DNA from: Hyphomicrobiales bacterium
GTDB taxonomy: Bacteria > Pseudomonadota > Alphaproteobacteria > Rhizobiales > Xanthobacteraceae
Assembly (NCBI GenBank): GCA_026400425.1
Contig: JAPLPC010000257.1
Coordinates: forward strand, 1-6,235
Direction of reading: 5' to 3'
DNA length: 6,235 nucleotides
Positions 5,751 through 6,235 of this stretch are shown here, one piece after another. The position numbers and the translations under genes were made by a program. Numbering within the stretch: the stretch's first letter is position 1; every line of letters starts with the position of its first letter. A model generated the notes under the pieces. That model saw nothing but the letters and a program-made list of their open reading frames with translations, was not told where the DNA came from and did not search any database.

Positions 5751-6235
5751 CTATGCACCAGCTTTGGCCAGCCGCGCAAATTGCTGCGCCATGGCGTTGA
5801 CCTTGGCAAGATACAGCGTGACCAAATGATCGCCGCAACGCTCGCCGGGCAGTGGCTTGAAGCCGCGGCGCAAGAAGGCGCGGGCAGGGCGCGCGCCGCA
5901 CAGATGGATCAACGCTGCGAGGTCCTGCTTTTGTTGTGCACTCGCGGCCTTGCCCGACGCGGTGGCCAGCACCCCGGCGATCTGGCGATCGAGATAGATC
6001 GATCCGAGTTCGATCGCATGGCTGGGCAGGGTACGAAAATACAGGCTTGTCAGCCAGCAATCGCTGACGACCTTGTTCTCGCGGATGCAGAAACGAGACG
6101 CCTCGACAAAGGCGGGATCCGTCATCTGCAGTAGCCCAACGGCGCTGGACGCCGGTTTGTACAGCGCCAGCGGATTCCAGCTCCAGCGAAACCGCCAATA
6201 GGTGCGCGTCACCGGATTGCCGCTGCTCTCGCTCT
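5751..6235 (-). CDS. Transglycosylase SLT domain protein, C-terminal part only (N-terminus beyond window)
   Basis: This is the C-terminal 160 residues of a lytic transglycosylase-like protein, the class that cleaves peptidoglycan between MurNAc and GlcNAc in the periplasm. The open frame runs to the right edge. Its first visible residues, S-E-S-S-G-N-P, match the catalytic Glu motif of SLT domains (Glu codon 6228-6230). A second motif, A-S-S-A-V-G-L-L-Q-M-T-D-P-A-F, follows; its GLLQ (codons 6137-6126) corresponds to the family's 'GLMQ'. In classical Slt70 the Glu-to-GLMQ distance is about 15 residues; here it is 31, with an aromatic/basic insert (Y-W-R-F-R-W-S-W). After the motifs come a mostly helical region with cysteines (CIRENKVVSDCW), AALIHLCGARPARAFLRR and a C-terminal LAKVNAMAQQFARLAKAGA. 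A GTG at 6212 could be mistaken for the start, but it lies after the catalytic Glu, so the gene begins outside the window. Confidence 0.82.
   Translation of the reverse strand, partial: SESSGNPVTRTYWRFRWSWNPLALYKPASSAVGLLQMTDPAFVEASRFCIRENKVVSDCWLTSLYFRTLPSHAIELGSIYLDRQIAGVLATASGKAASAQQKQDLAALIHLCGARPARAFLRRGFKPLPGERCGDHLVTLYLAKVNAMAQQFARLAKAGA

Noticed and set aside
5644..6198. N-terminal extension of the DUF808 frame up to 6198
   Set aside because: It overlaps the transglycosylase in a different frame, shows no family similarity, and the DUF808 N-terminus starts exactly at ATG 5643.

Overview
The window looks like ordinary chromosomal DNA from a GC-rich alphaproteobacterium, most likely Hyphomicrobiales of the Bradyrhizobium/Rhodopseudomonas type. 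The reasons are the strong G/C preference at third codon positions, two tripartite tricarboxylate transporter (Bug/TctC-type) periplasmic binding proteins without membrane partners in view, and the style of the small secreted protein. This is inferred from protein character, not from a search. I see no tRNA, rRNA, CRISPR array, insertion sequence, phage gene or attachment site.

Layout. On the left edge, a Bug-type binding protein runs off the window on the minus strand (<1-546). A stretch of about 370 bases with no convincing gene follows. Then come two small plus-strand genes: a doubtful 96-residue one-helix protein (916-1206) and a more convincing secreted 124-residue protein (1271-1645). 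A perfect 13-bp hairpin (1653-1685) separates the secreted protein from a second, complete Bug-type binding protein on the minus strand (1700-2671, TTG start with a strong Shine-Dalgarno). Divergent from that gene is a DUF1330-like protein (2764-3165), which converges with a nitroreductase (3179-3856, minus) across only 13 bases.

The right half is all minus strand: a six-helix membrane protein of unknown function (3949-4530), a DUF808/YedI-like membrane protein (4657-5643), and the C-terminal part of a transglycosylase SLT-domain protein that enters from beyond the right edge (5751->6235). These genes and the nitroreductase are separated by 92-126 bases, so they are co-oriented but not obviously one tight operon.

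How the genes may work together. The two binding proteins would capture small organic anions in the periplasm. The DUF1330-like protein and the nitroreductase are common in accessory catabolic neighbourhoods, so the left half could be a loose carboxylate or aromatic uptake and conversion region. No regulator or permease is visible to prove this. The right half is envelope-related (cell-wall lysis and two membrane proteins). I find no clear candidate for an undescribed multi-gene system. The most useful second looks are the transglycosylase with an enlarged spacing inside its catalytic motif, the uncharacterised secreted 124-residue protein, and the orphan binding proteins.
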